In this document: positions 12,986 to 13,058 of the stretch, piece by piece | Numbering within the stretch: the first letter of the stretch is position 1 | How the letters are laid out: the number at the start of each line of letters is the position of its first letter | Source of the DNA: CAVAWX01 sp963592385 | GTDB lineage: Bacteria > Actinomycetota > Coriobacteriia > Coriobacteriales > QAMH01 | Assembly (NCBI GenBank): GCA_963592385.1 | Contig: CAVAWX010000054.1 | Coordinates: 1-13,058 of the forward strand | Direction: 5' to 3' | Length of the DNA: 13,058 bases | The notes under the pieces: generated by a model | Database searches by the model: none | Told to the model about the DNA's origin: nothing | What the model saw: only the letters and a program-made list of their open reading frames with translations | Program-made: the position numbers and the translations under genes

Positions 12986-13058
12986 CTACTTGCTGGCCGT
13001 CTTGATGGTGTTCTCCACGTCCGAGGACACCGCCGCCGTGCCGCCGAAGATGTAGCAG
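12986..13058 (-). CDS. Cell wall-binding repeat 2 family protein, last 23 codons only
   Basis: The minus-strand frame entering from the window edge reads CYIFGGTAAVSSDVENTIK, then TASK and a TAG stop. The motif YIFGGTAAVSS.VEN is the first half of a CW_binding_2 repeat. That repeat occurs in tandem copies in surface proteins that attach non-covalently to cell-wall polymers. The protein's other domains lie outside the window. The stop is followed after about 50 bases by a terminator hairpin, which argues for a natural gene end. However, the repeat stops exactly where the remnant at 11052-11204 resumes, so truncation is possible. The start and total length cannot be seen. Confidence 0.8.
   Translation of the reverse strand, partial: CYIFGGTAAVSSDVENTIKTASK

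Noticed and set aside
1..13058. CRISPR arrays, tRNA or rRNA genes, transposase genes, toxin-antitoxin pairs
   Set aside because: None recognised on either strand. The ATPase has no small partner gene beside it, so I do not propose a defence or toxin-antitoxin system.

Overview
The window is about 70% G+C in its housekeeping part. It reads as chromosome of a high-G+C Gram-positive anaerobe, most likely a member of the Coriobacteriia (Eggerthella/Slackia-like). This assignment is an inference from three things: the gene order Asp23-FakA-DegV-RecG-RsmD, the ruvCAB cluster next to yebC, and cell-wall-binding repeat (CW_binding_2) sequences at the right-hand end. Every gene I can support lies on the minus strand, so transcription runs right to left.

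Layout from high to low coordinates (order of transcription). (1) 12986-13058: last codons of a cell-wall-binding repeat protein, followed by two hairpin terminators. (2) 12440-12839: an AT-richer non-coding stretch with inverted repeats. (3) 11207-12439: an accessory AAA ATPase of the AAA_14/DUF4143 type. (4) 11052-11204: a decayed fragment of a cell-wall-binding repeat, interrupted by a stop codon, with the yebC promoter at its end. (5) 10242-11000: yebC, followed by a clear terminator. (6) 7607-9935: ruvC-ruvA-ruvB, overlapping genes with their own promoter and a candidate LexA (SOS) box. (7) 5959-7278: an AzgA-like purine permease with its own promoter and a long terminator. (8) 1-5793: Asp23-like protein, FakA, DegV/FakB, RecG and RsmD (cut by the window edge), apparently one operon.

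Functionally, ruvCAB makes the complete Holliday-junction branch-migration and resolution machine, and RecG in the next operon remodels forks and junctions. FakA and DegV are the kinase and fatty-acid-carrier halves of fatty acid kinase, next to an Asp23-family envelope/alkaline-shock protein. Four of the 5' regions (ATPase, yebC, ruvC, permease) carry a similar extended -10 element of the type TGTGCTANNNT without an obvious -35.

I did not find a convincing undescribed multi-gene system. The part most worth a second look is 11.0-13.06 kb. There the ATPase lies between two pieces of cell-wall-binding repeat that are adjacent in the repeat consensus, which suggests insertion into, or decay of, a surface-protein gene.
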